Assembly: GCF_022201045.2 (NCBI RefSeq)
Contig: NC_068558.1
Location: 41,311,501-41,375,500 of the forward strand
DNA: 64,000 bases
Direction: 5' to 3'
Source: Citrus sinensis
Taxonomy: Eukaryota > Streptophyta > Magnoliopsida > Sapindales > Rutaceae
Shown here: positions 11,480-23,274 of the stretch, piece after piece
How positions within the stretch are numbered: the stretch's first letter is position 1
Layout of the letters: the number at the start of each line of letters is the position of its first letter
Translations under genes and position numbers: made by a program
The notes under the pieces: generated by a model
Told to the model about the DNA's origin: nothing
Seen by the model: the letters and a program-made list of their open reading frames with translations, nothing else
Database searches by the model: none

Positions 11480-14400
11480 TCATTTTTTTTCCACCTACAA
11501 GTATATAAAATCAATTAGCACACCACAAAAAATAAATCACAGATTTGTTTTAAGGAAAAATAATCATAAATTACTTGTATGTTACCTCGCGATTGTAGGC
11601 TGTAATTAACTTGGCAACGTATGTAGCCCACTGATCACGAAGTCGCGAGAGGTCCTTGACAGTGTATTCCTCAACTCCCTTGAACTTTAATTTTAAAACA
11701 AGTTATTCACCGAAAATCCTTGACTAAACTACTTAATTATCATTCATTTAAATACATTTGTGTGTTAACAATTAAAGCCAACAAATAAACTCCAACAATG
11801 TTACTGTTTTATCCAAAATTATAAAGGTAAATACTGAACATCCTGATCATGGTAATTCAAAAAAAAAAAAACAACTTGTGAACCCCAACAGCAACAATAT
11901 TTGATAGCCGAAGCAACTTGTGAACCCCAACAGTACGCGATTTAATACAAATATGGATGTAGATACAAAACCTTAATTAGGATGACAACTTATCCTCATC
12001 AAAGTAAAGTACAAGCAACGACACCATAGCACATCCCCACTAACAACTACTTTGCAACCCAAACAATTGTTTTGTGTTGGGATATGCAGTACATTGTGTA
12101 TATCCCAAATCCTAATTCATGTCTATATGGATATTCATATAATCTATTCAACAGTATGCAACATAGTCACCATTATAAGTACCCTCACAGTTTATAAAAT
12201 GCATACAATACGCAATAAAAAGATAACTGTAAAGAAGCACACAGGTGTTTGAGCTGATTCATTTCACAATAAATTAAAACAATATGATACAGTATTGTAA
12301 AAATCATTTTCAATACTTACATTATTTTTCAGAACGTTCACATTTGTGATGATATCTTGCATGTATTTCATCACATAGTAACCACATTCAAAGCTGCTCG
12401 GCTGCCTCGGACACTACAAGATCAAAATTATATTAATTTTTTAGTGTACGTTAACAATAATTAGTTAGGTTTGTCTGATTTTTACCTTGACAGGTATCCA
12501 TTGAACATTGGCCTTTGTATCAGAATTTAAACTCTGATGTATTCGAATCCCCCTACAATTAAGAGACATAGCTAACGTTAGCAAATAATTAGCATAAGAC
12601 ATAAAAATAAAATAGCATGATCAAAGATACAAATAACAAACTTAACTGATTGACAATCTGCATTAGCTCTTCATCAGGACTACCTTCCAAAGGATCAAGG
12701 TAATAGGTTGTACGTCTCACCATATCAATTGCCAATAACACCCAGTGGACACTAAACAAAGTAAAAATTGTTCTCACACATGAATTACAAGTAAAAGTGA
12801 TTAATCTACAAATTAAAGAATATTACTAGCAAATGAAAAAGGTTATACCCAGGGTTATACGGGAATACGATGACTTGTCCCAATTCTGCCAAGCCTAACA
12901 GTTTTGAAATGTATTGAGTCCTGTCTTTGAAACTGACCCTTGGATATAGCTTCTCAAAAAGCCCAAACTGAACTGATTTAGTACTTCCATTGCTCTCCAT
13001 CTCCTCATACAGGTGTCTAAGAGGAAACAAATATATATAACGAAGTAAGTTTGAATATAGGAAACAAAATAATAGGGCCAAGTTTACTAAAACATAAGTT
13101 ATGATTTACCGTACTTGATCCATATGTTAATGATGCAGTTGGAGACCTCTTTAAACTCGATGATTTCAGCACAAATCATTTTGTCCAAGTGTGTTTCCCA
13201 AATTTCACCAAAGGTTGCTGTGTCATGCCGAATCCTGATCAACCGAGGTAAAGAATTCTCGATGAACATGGTAAACATGTTCATATATTCACTCCTGTCA
13301 TTCTTTCTTGATCGTGCTATTGCCCGTGTATTCTTCACACGTACATTGAGGTCTTTTGCTGCTGGTCTGATGACTCGGGGTTCTTTTTTGGCTATTTCTG
13401 CTGGTCTGATGACTCTGGGTTCTTTTTTGGCTACTTCTGCTGGTATGATGACTCTGGGTTCTTTTTTGGCTACTTCTGCTGGTCTGATGACTGGTGGTTC
13501 TTTGTTGGATACTTCTGCTGGTCTGATGACTGGTGGTTCTTTGTTGGGTACTTTGTCATGACAGGAGAACTGCCTATCTAGTACTTTAGGAGTTAGTCGA
13601 GGAGATCTTCTCGGTGTGGGCTTTGAAGTAATTTCACAGTCTACTTTTTCGGGGGTTTGTTGAGGAGTTGCTTGGGAAATTGTGGTGGGACTGTCCTTGA
13701 TTTTACTCTTCACAGATTTTGGAGTCGACTTACCCGATGGGAAATCAGCCTTTGCAATAATCAAAATACATACCATTACTAGTAATACATGCATATACAA
13801 ATGGAAATAAAATAATGACATGTAACAGGCCATATACCTTTCTTTTTCCAAGAGTTTCAGGGGATTGTTGATCATTGTCAATCTGAACACCAGTGGAAGT
13901 TTTGGGCTTAGGAAAGTTAGAACTTCCAACTTCAGTATTGCTGTACGCGTTTAACCTTGCATTCATGCGTTCTAATTGAGCAGACATGAATTGGAAACTC
14001 TCTTGATACATCTTTCTTTCTCTTGCTAACTCAGTGGCATCAGGGACATGAAAGTACATAGATGGGGTGACGAATTGCCCCACTCCTTGCACCCTACTTC
14101 CATTTGGCTGCTTCTGAAGAGCTTCACCTAGAATGTCATGTGACCCTTGTGATTGGAATGTTCCTTGTTCAACATGACTCTTCAGCTCATTCTACAAAAA
14201 AAAAATATTGTAAATCCGCAATTACGAGTACAAGACATCAGCTAAACTAAACTAATATCCTTCTTGAATCTTTAACAAAAAGCAAATCCATATACAGTTC
14301 AAATTGAAACTACAAAAAATATTACAAGACAACACCTCAAACAAGTTTTAACCTTTTAATATGCGAAGAAATCAGTTCTGATGAAATCTTACTGAGTTTC

Positions 14401-15498
14401 TGTCAATTGTAAATGTTGCCATACAATTATTACAAAAAGCAGTATATATGTACGTTAATATCTACCCCCACACACACATATTATAAAGAAAATTCATAAG
14501 AATTAAGTATACAAGTGACTTACTATTTTCTCAGCAATTGGCGTCACATCAGAAGCATATTTGCCATCTCGGTCTGCTCGTGCCATTAACCAAGCTTCAC
14601 TGCGATCAATCTCCCGCTCAGAAACTCCACTCTCCTTTTTCTGTTACAAGGTGACATAAAACATAAATAATTGATTCTATTATATTATACGCATTAGATT
14701 ACTTATGTTACTGTAATTACTCCATATTACCACACTTACTTTTCTATACAACATGCCACCATATCCTGTGCTACCCAAGCGATGGTTGTAGACATTCTTT
14801 GCTCTTTTGTCTTTTGCCTTCTTACTTTTTTCTTGCACAAACAGTTTATATGAAGAACAAAAAGTTACCACTGATTATTAGTAACTACCAACAATTAAAT
14901 CAGGTAATATTAACAAACAACACACCTGAAATTGTTCAGACAAAACTTTGTCAACAAAAAGTTTCCAATCTTCTTTTTTAATGCTTGGATATTCAATAGG
15001 AGGCAACCTTAGTGACTTTCGATCGTCCTTGTTAGGTAGAACGAATTCAGTTGCCAGTTCACAACGAAAGTTTCTTGATGCAACCCCCATCCACTTTAAT
15101 ACTTGGCTTTTGCATTTCAAGCTCAATTTGAATTTTTTCTGTCAACCAATAACATGGATTAGCAACAACTTTAAAAAAATCTGGAAGTTATATAAAATCT
15201 TTAAACATACTATGAAACAAGAAAACAAAACCTGAAAATGAACCCACAAAGTTTCCTTCATCTCCAGTGGCACACGCCTCCAATCATCAAGTAAAATTGA
15301 AATTGTTTCACGTACAATGACTCCAATGTAACTCCTAAGATCATTTCTTCCCTTACCAACCGGAACACCATAAGAATTGTACTCAATTGCAGCTTCATGA
15401 CTAACTTCTTGTTTTTGCAAACCTTTTTTTTTTTTTTGTTTTCTTCTCCTTGGTCTTCCGTCGAGCTCCGGAAGAGTGAACTCAACATCGTCAGCCAT
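11480..15498 (-). CDS. CACTA-encoded TNP1-like protein with C-terminal Ulp1 (C48) protease domain
   Basis: I read 12 minus-strand exons: 15498-15232, 15138-14926, about 14835-14740, 14640-14524, 14191-13838, 13749-13110, 13016-12849, 12751-12647, 12552-12486, 12413-12321, 11684-11586 and 11494-11480 (stop). The N-terminal exons resemble the plant Transposase_24 (Ptta/En/Spm) family, with a basic KKAKDKRAKN stretch and NHRLGSTGYGG. A low-complexity linker with five 13-residue repeats follows. The last third is a Ulp1-like cysteine protease: HWVLLAID supplies the catalytic His, YYLDPL the Asp, and CPRQPSSFECGYY the Cys. Ulp1 enzymes process or remove SUMO, and the role in transposition is inferred only. 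Most junctions keep frame; exons 2-3 and 6-7 do not in my reading, so small frameshifts or misplaced splice sites are possible. Confidence 0.68.
13361..13555 (-). repeat. 39-bp coding minisatellite, five units
   Basis: Five head-to-tail 39-bp units start at 13361, 13400, 13439, 13478 and 13517. On the minus strand each encodes 13 residues of the form KEP-P/R-VI-R/I-PAE-V/I-A/S-K/N. The array sits inside exon 6 of the TNP1-like/Ulp1 gene and keeps frame, so it forms a charged, proline-rich linker between the transposase-like and protease parts. Confidence 0.9.
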
Positions 15499-15647
15499 CT
15501 CCTACAATCCTGAAAATGATTAAAATAAATAAGTATATCATTTAGATTAATAAGTTAATACAAGAGCAATAGCATATAATGAAATAAATAAATCACTTAC
15601 TGGAAAACTTTGAAAATTGGTGCTGGAAACTAACTACAATAATACAT

Positions 15648-18600
15648 TCACTGATTTTCTAAATCAATATCTATTGGAATAGCATCACAATCTTTTCTGT
15701 CATAAATTCCTTCATCATCTTTCTCATCCAACTCACATACTGGAAGTTTGTTAGATAATGGAGAAAATACATCCACGTCTTCACATCTTTCCCCATTTAA
15801 CTTATAAGCTTTGTCGGTCACTGAACAAACTATTGATTTATTATTCTCTAGCTGGTCCTTTACATAAAATACTTGCTTTGCATGACAAGCCAGAATAAAG
15901 CAATCAGATTTATAGCCAATCCGATTTAAATCAACTACAGTGAAACCTAAATTGTCAGTGCAAACCCCTCTATCATCTACCCAATCACACTTGAAAAGTG
16001 TTTTTTTAACCATTAGATAATCAAGCTGCCAAATCTCATCAATGACTCCATAAAACGTCATGTCTCCAAAATGAGGACTTTTATCTTTTGAGCTTGAAAT
16101 CTGTAGAGTGTTAGCAACAACCCTAACACCACTATTTTGGGTCACACGATTACAGTCCCGATCCCTCGTTGTAAAATTGAAGCCATTTATCTCGTAGCCA
16201 GAGAAGGTCACCACGCTTGAGCGTGGTTTGTTTGCTAACCAGCACACTATTTCGTCAATCGGCACATTATTTGCTTTATCATGTGCCACCTATAAATTAA
16301 TTTAACAAGTACAGTAATTAGTAACATGTAGAGAAATCTTGTTAAGTTTATATCCTATATTGTATTTAGTTAAGTAATTCTAACCTTTGCTTGTAACCAA
16401 CCAGAAAATGTTCGTATGTGTTCATTTTGCAACCACAGATTTGTTTTTGCCTTATAGGGGTTTCTTGATGCCAAATAATGCATATGCTCCCTACAGTGAA
16501 ACATATTAAGATTTAAAAACTAGTATATTAATCTAATAATACAATAGTAATATTTTTTTGAAAAATTAACAACTTACTCGATATATATTTGGATTTCAGG
16601 GGTGTTCATTAGAACACACCGGTGTGCTTGTGCCAACAAAGGATCATCAACCACCTTTATGTTTGCACCTCCCAAAGGCTTTTCGATAGATAAATCAGTT
16701 GGACAACCAGTAGGCAGCCCAATAACATCACAATTTGAGAGGTACTCAGCACAAAATGCAAGTGCTTCTTCTGCAATATAACTTTCTACAATACAACCCT
16801 CAGGGCGGTAGCGATTACGAACATAATCCTTGAGAGTTTTCATTTGTCTCTCAAAAGGATACATCCATCGAAGATAAACAGGCCCACATAACCTAACTTG
16901 TTCAACTAAGTGGACTGTTAAATGGATCATTATGTCAAAAAAGCTAGGTGGGAAGTACTGCTGCAGTAAGCATAAAGTGATTACAAGTTCCTCTTGCAAT
17001 TGGTCAAGAGTATTAGGATCTACCACTTTACAGCACAATGTATTAAAAAAGAAGCACATCCTGATTATGGCCGTTCTCACATTTATAGGCAAACAGTTTC
17101 GAATGGCTAGTGGTAGAAATTGTTGCATCAAAGTATGCCAGTCATGGGACTTAAGGCCTTGAAGCCGACAATCATCCATTGAAACAAGGTTTTGGACATT
17201 GGAAGAATACCCATCAGGGACTTTCACACTCAGCAAGGTTTCACAAAACTGTTTTTTTTCTTTTTTACTCAAAGTATAAGGAGCTGGAGGTAGGACTTTG
17301 TTTTTTTTGTTTGTTTCATCAGGAACTAGTTTTCCCCTGATCTTCAAAGACTCAAGATCTTTTCTAGCATTAATCCCATCTTTTGTTTTGCCTAGTTGAT
17401 GAAGTAATGTGCCATATATGTTTTCGCACACATTTTTTTCAATGTGCATCACATCTAATTGATGGCGAACTAATAAATGCTTCCAATAATCTAATTAAAA
17501 AAAGATTGACTTTTTTTTGTACAATTTTTCAGTTATGTTCTCATCACCACCACCACCACCACCGCCATCATGTTTCCGCTTTTTGGCCTTCTTTTTCCCG
17601 AACTTAATATCTATATCTTCCACCATATTAAAGATTTCCTCACCAGACAAAGTTTTAGGAGGCTCATTCCACTCTTGCTTCCCATTAAAAATCTTTTTCA
17701 GTTTCCGAAATAGGTGACCGAGTGGTAGAAAGCGGCGATGGCCCATATATGACATTTTCCTACTATGTGGCAGCCAACATGCACAAGTGTCTATCCCACA
17801 AATTGGGCAAGCATAATAGCCCTTAACAGTACAACCAGAGAGGTTTCCGTATGCTGGAAAGTCACTAATTGTCCACATCAAGACAGCCCGTAAATTAAAA
17901 GTTTCTTTTCTATAAGAATCATAAACATCAATACCTACATCCCATAGAGTTTTTAAGTCCTCAATCAAAGGTGCTAGGTATACATCTAGATCATTTCCAG
18001 GTTGTTTAGGGCCAGATATCAAAAGTGACAACATCAAAAACTTTCTCTTCATACACAACCATGGAGGAAGATTATATGTTATTAATATAACAGGCCAACA
18101 ACTATAAGTAGTGCTAAGTGTACTATGTGGGTTAACCCCATCAGTTGAGAGAGCTAAACGGAGATTTCTAAGTTCTTGTGCAAATTTTGGCCACTTATTA
18201 TCAATTAGTTGCCAGGCTGGTGAGTCTGCTGGGTGGCGAAGTTTGCCATCTCTAATTCTTTTATTAGCATGCCATGTTAAATTTTGAGCTGTTTGTGGTG
18301 ATTGAAACAATCTTTTCAACCTAGGAATAGGTGGAAAATACCATAATACCTTTTTAGGAACCCCTTTCCTAAATTTTGTTGAGCTATCTTTTTTTTTTTT
18401 ATACCTAGATGCTCCACAATTTGGGCATTCAGCAAGATCAGCAAATTCATTCCTATACAAAATGCAGTCATTTGGACATGCATGTATTTTTTCATACTCT
18501 AAGCCTAGCACTTTCATTGTTTTCTTAACCTCGTACATTGACATAGGTAGAGTATTATTATTTGGCAAAATATCAGCAAGGACTTCTAACAAAGCAGAAA

Positions 18601-19078
18601 ACCCTTTATCGGACCACCCATAGTTCCCTTTCACATTGTAAAGTCTTATTAAACTAGATAACTTTGAATGTTTTGCACCCGGGTACAAAGGCTTTTCAGC
18701 ATCTTCAAGCATATCCTTAAAAGAACTAGGATCTCTATCACAATGCTCAGAAGCATCTTCGACCATGTCAATTATATTACTGTAATCATGACATCTAAAT
18801 CTTTGACTATGTGAATGGTCTTCACAGTTTGTAAATGTAGATTTAGAGTCAGTCTCACCATGCCAAGTCCAAACAATATATCTTGGGAGAAAACCTTTTT
18901 CAAATAAATGATCCTTCACTTGTTGAGGAGTATGAAACTCCATATTACAACAAAAGGTGCAAGGACATCTAATTGACATTCGATTTTCAGCATTCAAAAT
19001 GGCAAAATCTAAGAAATCAGCAACTCCAGAACGATACTCTACAGACAATCTATCACAAGTTATCCAACTTCTGTCCAT
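15648..19078 (-). pseudogene. TNP2-type CACTA transposase with one in-frame stop
   Basis: Three minus-strand exons fit: 19078-16578, 16490-16385 and 16289-15648, together 1083 codons with frame kept at both junctions. Domain order is as in intact plant TNP2 proteins. First comes a Transpos_assoc region (MDRSWI..., with CPCTFCCN, residues about 1-75), then the Tnp2/Transposase_21 core (CPNDCILYR, CPNCGASRY, LSTDGVNP). Next come LDYWKHLLVRHQLDVMHIEK, a DUF4218 region (SHDWHTLMQQFLPLAIR...) and a C-terminal DUF4216 region (HFGDMTFYGVIDEIW). A TAA at 17495-17497, at the end of a T-run in the coding strand, lies between IFF and LDYWKHLL. The frame is unchanged on both sides, so this is a single nonsense codon and not a frameshift. 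It removes the C-terminal half of the protein. An undetected intron skipping it is possible but there is no obvious splice pair. Confidence 0.88.
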
Positions 19079-20769
19079 TTCAAATATTTTACCTGTTCAC
19101 ATATGTAATGTTAGTTTAAGTTTAATTAAATTGCATGATTAATTTAAAGTTCAATGTTATTATGATTATAGTTGTAATAATAAACTTATAATTCTGGAAA
19201 ATCATTAATAGCCCTATAAATCATTAATTATAATAATAATTTAGACAAAATCCTGAAATTGAAACAAAATAAGTTTTGAAACTTAAATAGGAGATTAATA
19301 GGTAAGATGGGTGCTAATGGCTTTTTAAGTAGTCGAACTAATTCATAAGTCAAGTAACTAACAAAAGTTAAGAGTTCAAATAAATAATGTCTTCATACCA
19401 CTTTGCAAGCCATTTTTTAAGATTCTATAAATCATTTTTTAACTTCAAATACAACATGCAGAACTACTTTAAAACAAGCATTTCTTTATTGAATCAAACA
19501 CAAATCATCAACTTTATACAATCTCAAAATACTCACAACCACGAACTTAATTAATTCATATCATAGTCATTGTCTCTATTACAAATCGTCCAACCAAAAC
19601 AGAATAAATAAACAAGTAGGATTATATAACAAAATTTGCCTCTCTTTACATGAAACAGAGATGTAAATAGTTTGTAACCACTAAATACACAGTCATTCAG
19701 CTAATATAACACCCAAACAATCATCTCCTAATCACAAAGGCAAAAGCTAAAATCAAATTTCATATTTTAGTACATTCAAAATCAACTAACTTATTGCTCA
19801 AAGTTAAGAAACAGAGCTAACAGTTTATTTCAGAAACTAAAAAAAATGCACATTCTTAGTTTTAAATAACAATGACAGTAAATCACATGCACAAAAGTTT
19901 GAAACTGACCTCAAATGTGGCAGAAAAAACTGAGTCGCAGCAGCAAGTGTTTTGAGTTTAAGTAATGCACCACTTAAAATGCCTGTATTTTTGGACTGCA
20001 TGTGAGTGAAGATATAGAAAAATAAGAACAAAAATTTCAAGTTACGAATAAATAAATAAAAAAAATATTTGGAAAACAAAACCCACCAGGGTTGCACGAC
20101 TGTTCAATTTCTGAATATCTGAAACAACCCAAAAATAAAAATTCAAAAATATTATTCATAAGCCAAATTAAAACAAACCCAATAATTAAATTGCACAAAA
20201 AAATAAAACATTCCGCCATTACCAGCTGATAACCTCCTCTACAGTTCTTTCTCTGGACTTAACTTGTCAGGGAGAATGAGATTACCTGAATACCGAACCG
20301 ATGGTGCCACTTCACCCCTTGTCGATGGCTTTTACTTGCTTGCCTAGTATAGCCATAGGATGGTTAAGTTGGAGAAAAACCCCTTCGATAACAAGCGATT
20401 AGGGTTTTGGTTTGTGTTTCAATTTGGGGAAAATGGAAAAACGAATCAGAGTTTTAGGTTTTCATTATCTATCTAAATTAATTGAATTTAATTTGTAAAT
20501 GGATAGTGCAAAACAGAAGAGATCGAGAAGAGAAAAACGAAAGCGAAAGTGAACGATGAAAGCAAGATAGAGACAATCGATATAGTCTAGATGGGGAGAA
20601 CAAGTGTGTTTTATGTTATTGTTATTTATATTTTCATTTTTTAATAATTTAAATATTATTATGACTTTGACTCATCGAGATTTGATGGTATGTGCTTCAA
20701 ACATTAAAGCTTTAAATCTTAGAGCTCCCAGGTTCGAGTTGGAGCTAAAACAAAATTTTTATGAATTTT
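19079..20769 (-). other. CACTA leader / 5' noncoding region of the transposase gene
   Basis: This lies between the transposase start and the right subterminal repeats and contains no conserved coding segment. The part from about 20200 to 20600 is less AT-rich and probably holds the minus-strand promoter and untranslated leader. Small AT-rich open frames here are not called. A tRNA-like stretch with CCCAGGTTCGAGT lies near 20730-20750. Confidence 0.5.
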
Positions 20770-20949
20770 TTTATCATTGATACTTTAGTGTTAGTGATTT
20801 TTGATGTTTAGTTTACTGACACCCTAGTATCATTAATCCCTGATTCCTATTTGTCAAAAGCGGAAAATGGTGCATATGTACATAAGTACTGACACTTTTT
20901 GCAAAGTGTCAGTAACGAAGTGTCAGTAAAACTCATTTTTCTAGTAGTG
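20770..20949. repeat. CACTA subterminal repeats and right inverted terminus
   Basis: Copies of the same GTGTCAGT/ACTGACAC motif as at the left end occur near 20779-20790, 20815-20830, 20888-20895, 20906-20913 and 20920-20927. The terminus CATTTTTCTAGTAGTG ends at 20949. Confidence 0.85.
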
Positions 20950-21001
20950 AGTTCTTAAAATAATGACAAAACCTCTCTATTTATAATAAAAGGAAGACAA
21001 T

Positions 21002-21145
21002 TTCCCTAAGTTAACTTAAAAAAGGAAACAAAATCACAATTATAATGGAAATAAAATATATTTTTCCTAAGTTAACTTAAAAATGAGAAATTAAATTACA
21101 ATTATAATGGAAATAAAAGATACTTTTCTAAGTTAACTAAATCTC
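21002..21145. repeat. 61-62-bp tandem repeat flanking the CACTA insertion
   Basis: CCTAAGTTAACTTAAAAA followed by ACAATTATAATGGAAATAAAA occurs at about 21005 and 21066, with a third truncated copy at about 21128. The array lies in the AT-rich DNA into which the CACTA element inserted, possibly an older LTR remnant. Confidence 0.7.
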
Positions 21146-23185
21146 GTACCTTAATTGACTCTAATGAAAATAGAAAGTTCTAAAATAATAAAATATCATA
21201 ATTGACTCTAATTAAAATAAAAATTCTTAAAATAATAAAATTTTAAATTTTCTAAAATAACATCCTCCATTAATCTGTAATTTTGCCTTAATTTTTATTA
21301 CATATATATAGTCTATATGTTTATTGTAGCACATGTAGTTTTGCCCTATTTCCATGGCTATAAGCAATTAAACGACCAAGATATCGGTTATTTCACTGTT
21401 GTTCTTTAACCAAGACCGCCCTCGTTTCATTTCCAAGAATCTCCATTACCTAACCAATTAGATTAATTTAATAAATATATAAACTATTCCAAAGAATCAG
21501 ATTAGCCACAACAAAAAAAAAAAATTCCAAATTTAGGTGAAAATGCACGTATCCTATAAACCAAACCATGACTCTCAGCACGAGGGCCAGCGTAAATTTC
21601 TATATAATTTAACTAAACTAAGTATGATTCTATGGTATATATTTTAAATAATTTTTTTTTTCGTTGCTCAACTAACCCAATTGTCTTCTACATATATATT
21701 AAATAATCGCTATGTCCTAAATCTAGCTGTTCATCTAGTCGGCCGATAGTTCTATTTATAATTAAATTATTAATTTAGACATCCGACACCATGATAATTA
21801 TAATAAATATTAATTAGTTAGGCTATAACCAAAGTAAAGTCACCATCATGGTAGTTAATTGATAATGCGGTATCAAAATTGCAAAACGAGGTTGAATTAT
21901 TTGATGATTTATTTCAAATAATTAGCATGCATCAACTGTGTATGGACATGATTTTGATTAGTGGACCCCATTTAAAGACCTTTGATTTAAATGATTGAAG
22001 ACCTAGAGTTATAATTTGTGGGGTTCAAAATAAAAGCTTGGTTGGGAGTAGTAAAAATCCGTAACATGTTAACATCAAACACATTTTTCATCTTTTTATT
22101 TTTTTCTTGAATTAGGTTTTTCTACATTCATGCACTTCCAATTCCAAGAATATGCGGTGTGGAATTTTAACTTTCAAGTAGGTTTACTCACGGCACGGGT
22201 AGCTAGGACTTTTCAATGCATATCAAGAAGTTTTTTAATACTTGCAAAATATTCATCTCTGTATTTGTTTGATAATTACGTATCAGAAAAAAAGGTTGTA
22301 CATTAAGTTAATTAATGATTCAAATGTAATGAATCAAACATGGGATCTAAATCATTGGAAGCAAAATTTGTCAAGAAGATTTGAAAAATCTTTGCTGTTT
22401 CAAATGACAGGGAGTGGTGCAACTTTATCTTAAATCAAAGTTAGGCAAACATGAGCTATCAAAATATTAACAAAAAAAAAAAAAAAAAAACAATTGAATT
22501 GAAAGACATTACAATAAGAGCCAAAAGTATGGGCGGCCACCACTCAAAAGTGGAGAGAGAAGCCTTCAATTCATTCATTCATTAGACAGAACGGTTTGTT
22601 AATTTTGGTTATTGACACCGTCTGAGATTAGTTGGAAATGTCTCTTTTTGTAGCTAAAAAGCAACTCAACCGCAGCCTTTGTTGAATTTCATCAATGCTT
22701 TATATATAGGGTTCCGCAAATTTATCCTCACTTTTGACTAAATGCTAATGTCTATGCCCTTCTTTATAAGAGAAGTTCCCATAAACAAACAAGGAAATAT
22801 GTTACATAACAAAAACATGCTATTACATGCATTATTGATCCTCAATATATATAATCAGTCAGCAATGCATAGAAAGAAGATATATAAAGTCATTAAATGT
22901 GTCTAGGTTTATTTTAATTTATAAATTTTTGACTAAAAATATTAACCAGGTCTTGATTTATTTATTTATCTTATGTGATACAATGATAGACATATGTATG
23001 TGTATGCATATAAATGACTTGGGTTCATTTTCATTTACACCGTCCAAATCATATGCATGTACGATGGATGAGCAATTTCGGTTGATGATCAATTTAATAT
23101 TACTTATTGTTCATGTGTTCTGTGCGACAATATAAAACGGGCATTCTACTGCTTCTTATATATTACCGAGCAAAATAATAAGGTG
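21146..23185. other. Noncoding AT-rich spacer
   Basis: No supported gene. An 18-base A-run lies near 22470. Short open frames have no recognisable motif. Confidence 0.45.
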
Positions 23186-23274
23186 AGTGAAGACCAAGAT
23201 TTTCAATACGATGATTAGTCATCGTATTAGCAAATAATAAGCTGATCATCGTATTGTAAATCTTGGTCTTCACT
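23186..23274. repeat. Near-perfect 29-bp inverted repeat (hairpin)
   Basis: The left arm 23186-23214 and right arm 23246-23274 are reverse complements with one mismatch in 29. Pairing resumes outside the arms after a 2-base bulge (ATAAG with CTTAT). The 31-base loop contains a further TCATCGTATT. It could be a small foldback transposon remnant or a small-RNA-type hairpin. No expression evidence is available from sequence. Confidence 0.85.

Larger units (their letters stand above)
10773..20949 (-). mobile_element. Complete CACTA (En/Spm) transposon, 10.2 kb
   Basis: The left end begins CACTACTAGAAAAATG and the right end is its exact inverse. The inverted identity continues to about 30 bp with two mismatches, through TTTACTGACAC. 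Immediately outside both ends is the trinucleotide AGT (10770-10772 and 20950-20952), the 3-bp target duplication expected of this superfamily. Subterminal GTGTCAGT-type repeats occupy both ends. Two minus-strand genes lie inside: a TNP2-type transposase and a TNP1-like/Ulp1 protease gene. Intact ends and coding content point to a relatively young insertion. The in-frame stop in the transposase makes autonomy doubtful. Confidence 0.95.

Noticed and set aside
13115..13561. 148-codon plus-strand frame in the CACTA element
   Set aside because: It is the complement of the 39-bp minisatellite in the TNP1-like gene; its repeated MTxGSF pattern is a by-product.
17452..17495. Two separate transposase genes or a frameshift at the TNP2 break
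   Set aside because: The reading frame is identical before and after the TAA, and the conserved LDYWKHLL segment starts directly after it, so a single nonsense codon explains the gap.
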